From Clostridium_Z sp040797585 (GTDB lineage: Bacteria; Bacillota; Clostridia; Clostridiales; Clostridiaceae), in the NCBI RefSeq assembly GCF_040797585.1, contig NZ_JBFNEO010000154.1:1-6972 (forward strand): DNA of 6,972 bases. Reading direction: 5' to 3'. The number at the start of each line of letters is the position of its first letter. Within the stretch, counting starts at the first letter, position 1. Position numbers and translations under genes: made by a program. Positions 6,355-6,972 of this stretch are shown one piece after another. The notes below the pieces were generated by a model. The model worked only from the letters and a program-made list of their open reading frames with translations. It made no database searches and was not told the DNA's origin.

Positions 6355-6972
6355 TTAGTCCATAATCTCTTTTAAAAGTCTTATTTGATTATCAATTGAA
6401 TATTTAGATGCATTTTTTATAGAACTTAACTTCATTTTTTCTCTCATTTTATCATCTGTTAAAATCTCATACAGTTTTTCTGACAATTCTTTAGAATCAC
6501 GCTTAATAATAATACCACAGGTGCCATTATCACTAAGTTCTTCTGCCCCTCCAATATCTGTAGACACAAATGTACAGCCTAAACTCATAGCCTCTACTAT
6601 AACTGTTGGAAATCCTTCAACATAAGAGGTAACACTTAATACTTTAGAATTTTTTATATAGGGATAGGGATTATTTATATATCCCTTAAATTTCACATTG
6701 TCTTCTAGATTAAACTCTTTAACTTTTCTTTCAAGCTCTTTTCTCTCTTCCCCATCTCCCAGTATATTTACCTTAACGTTTGGAAGTTTATCCTTTAACC
6801 TATAAACTGCATCTATTAACAAGGATATATTCTTATTTTTATCTAACCTTCCTATGGATATTATATCACAAAATTCTTTCTCTTCCTCATTACTCTTTCT
6901 TCTTATTTCATCAAACTCGTATCCATTGTAAATTTTTTCTACTTTTTTCCCATACTTCTTAAACACTTGTTC
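6355..6972 (-). CDS. GT4-family glycosyltransferase, C-terminal part (cut by window edge)
   Basis: This is the last 205 residues of a retaining, GT-B fold glycosyltransferase of the GT4 (glycosyl transferases group 1) family. The frame stays open to the window edge (codons GAA CAA GTG at 6972-6964), so the GTG at 6966 is internal and the N-terminal acceptor-binding half, roughly 150-180 residues in this family, lies outside. Visible donor-domain features are IISIGRLDKNKNISLLIDAV (SIGRL..NKN, phosphate-binding Arg and Lys), VNILGDGEERKEL, VKFKGYINNPYPYIKNSKVL, and the catalytic/nucleotide signature EGFPTVIVE (minus strand, 6618 to 6592), a proper E-x7-E. IGGAEELSDNGTCGIIIKRD follows. The protein ends normally at TAA. 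It should add a sugar to the lipid-linked repeat unit on the cytoplasmic membrane face. It is the first visible gene of the operon segment, 32 bases before the sulfotransferase gene. Family is certain; sugar specificity is not readable. Confidence 0.94.
   Translation of the reverse strand, partial: EQVFKKYGKKVEKIYNGYEFDEIRRKSNEEEKEFCDIISIGRLDKNKNISLLIDAVYRLKDKLPNVKVNILGDGEERKELERKVKEFNLEDNVKFKGYINNPYPYIKNSKVLSVTSYVEGFPTVIVEAMSLGCTFVSTDIGGAEELSDNGTCGIIIKRDSKELSEKLYEILTDDKMREKMKLSSIKNASKYSIDNQIRLLKEIMD

Noticed and set aside
6780..6962. Plus-strand open frame of 60 codons
   Set aside because: It is antisense to the GT4 donor domain and has no recognisable features.
6964..6966. GTG at the window edge as the start of the GT4 gene
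   Set aside because: The frame continues upstream to the edge, and the protein from here would lack the N-terminal half of a GT-B enzyme, so this is an internal Val codon.

Overview
The window is one stretch of a surface-polysaccharide (capsule or exopolysaccharide) biosynthesis locus. All seven genes lie on the minus strand, so transcription runs from high to low coordinates. The very low GC content, purine-rich ribosome binding sites (AGGAGG/GGAGG) and protein style point to a low-GC Firmicute, most likely a Clostridium (C. perfringens-like). That assignment rests on composition and gene content only.

In transcription order the genes are: the C-terminal part of a GT4-type glycosyltransferase (6972-6355, cut by the window edge); a PAPS-type sulfotransferase-like protein starting at GTG (6322-5315); a Wzx-type flippase (5284-3749); a GT2 glycosyltransferase (3640-2648); a Wzy-type polymerase (2389-935); dTDP-4-dehydrorhamnose 3,5-epimerase RfbC/RmlC (931-374); and the N-terminal part of a second GT2 glycosyltransferase (357-1, cut by the window edge). 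Gaps are 32, 30, 108, 258, 3 and 16 bases. The first four genes look like one operon segment. The 258-base gap before wzy carries a good extended -10 promoter candidate, so wzy-rfbC-GT2 may also be transcribed separately.

Taken together, glycosyltransferases build a lipid-linked repeat unit on the inner membrane face, RfbC helps supply dTDP-L-rhamnose, Wzx flips the unit and Wzy polymerises it outside. The sulfotransferase would add sulfate, which would be an uncommon decoration for a clostridial glycan. The initiating sugar-phosphate transferase, chain-length/tyrosine-kinase regulators, the other rhamnose genes (rfbA, rfbB, rfbD) and PAPS-synthesis genes are not in the window.

I see no tRNA, rRNA, CRISPR array, insertion sequence, riboswitch or convincing terminator. 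The main item of interest is the sulfotransferase. The rest is a fairly ordinary Wzx/Wzy locus, and I do not see evidence for a wholly new system.
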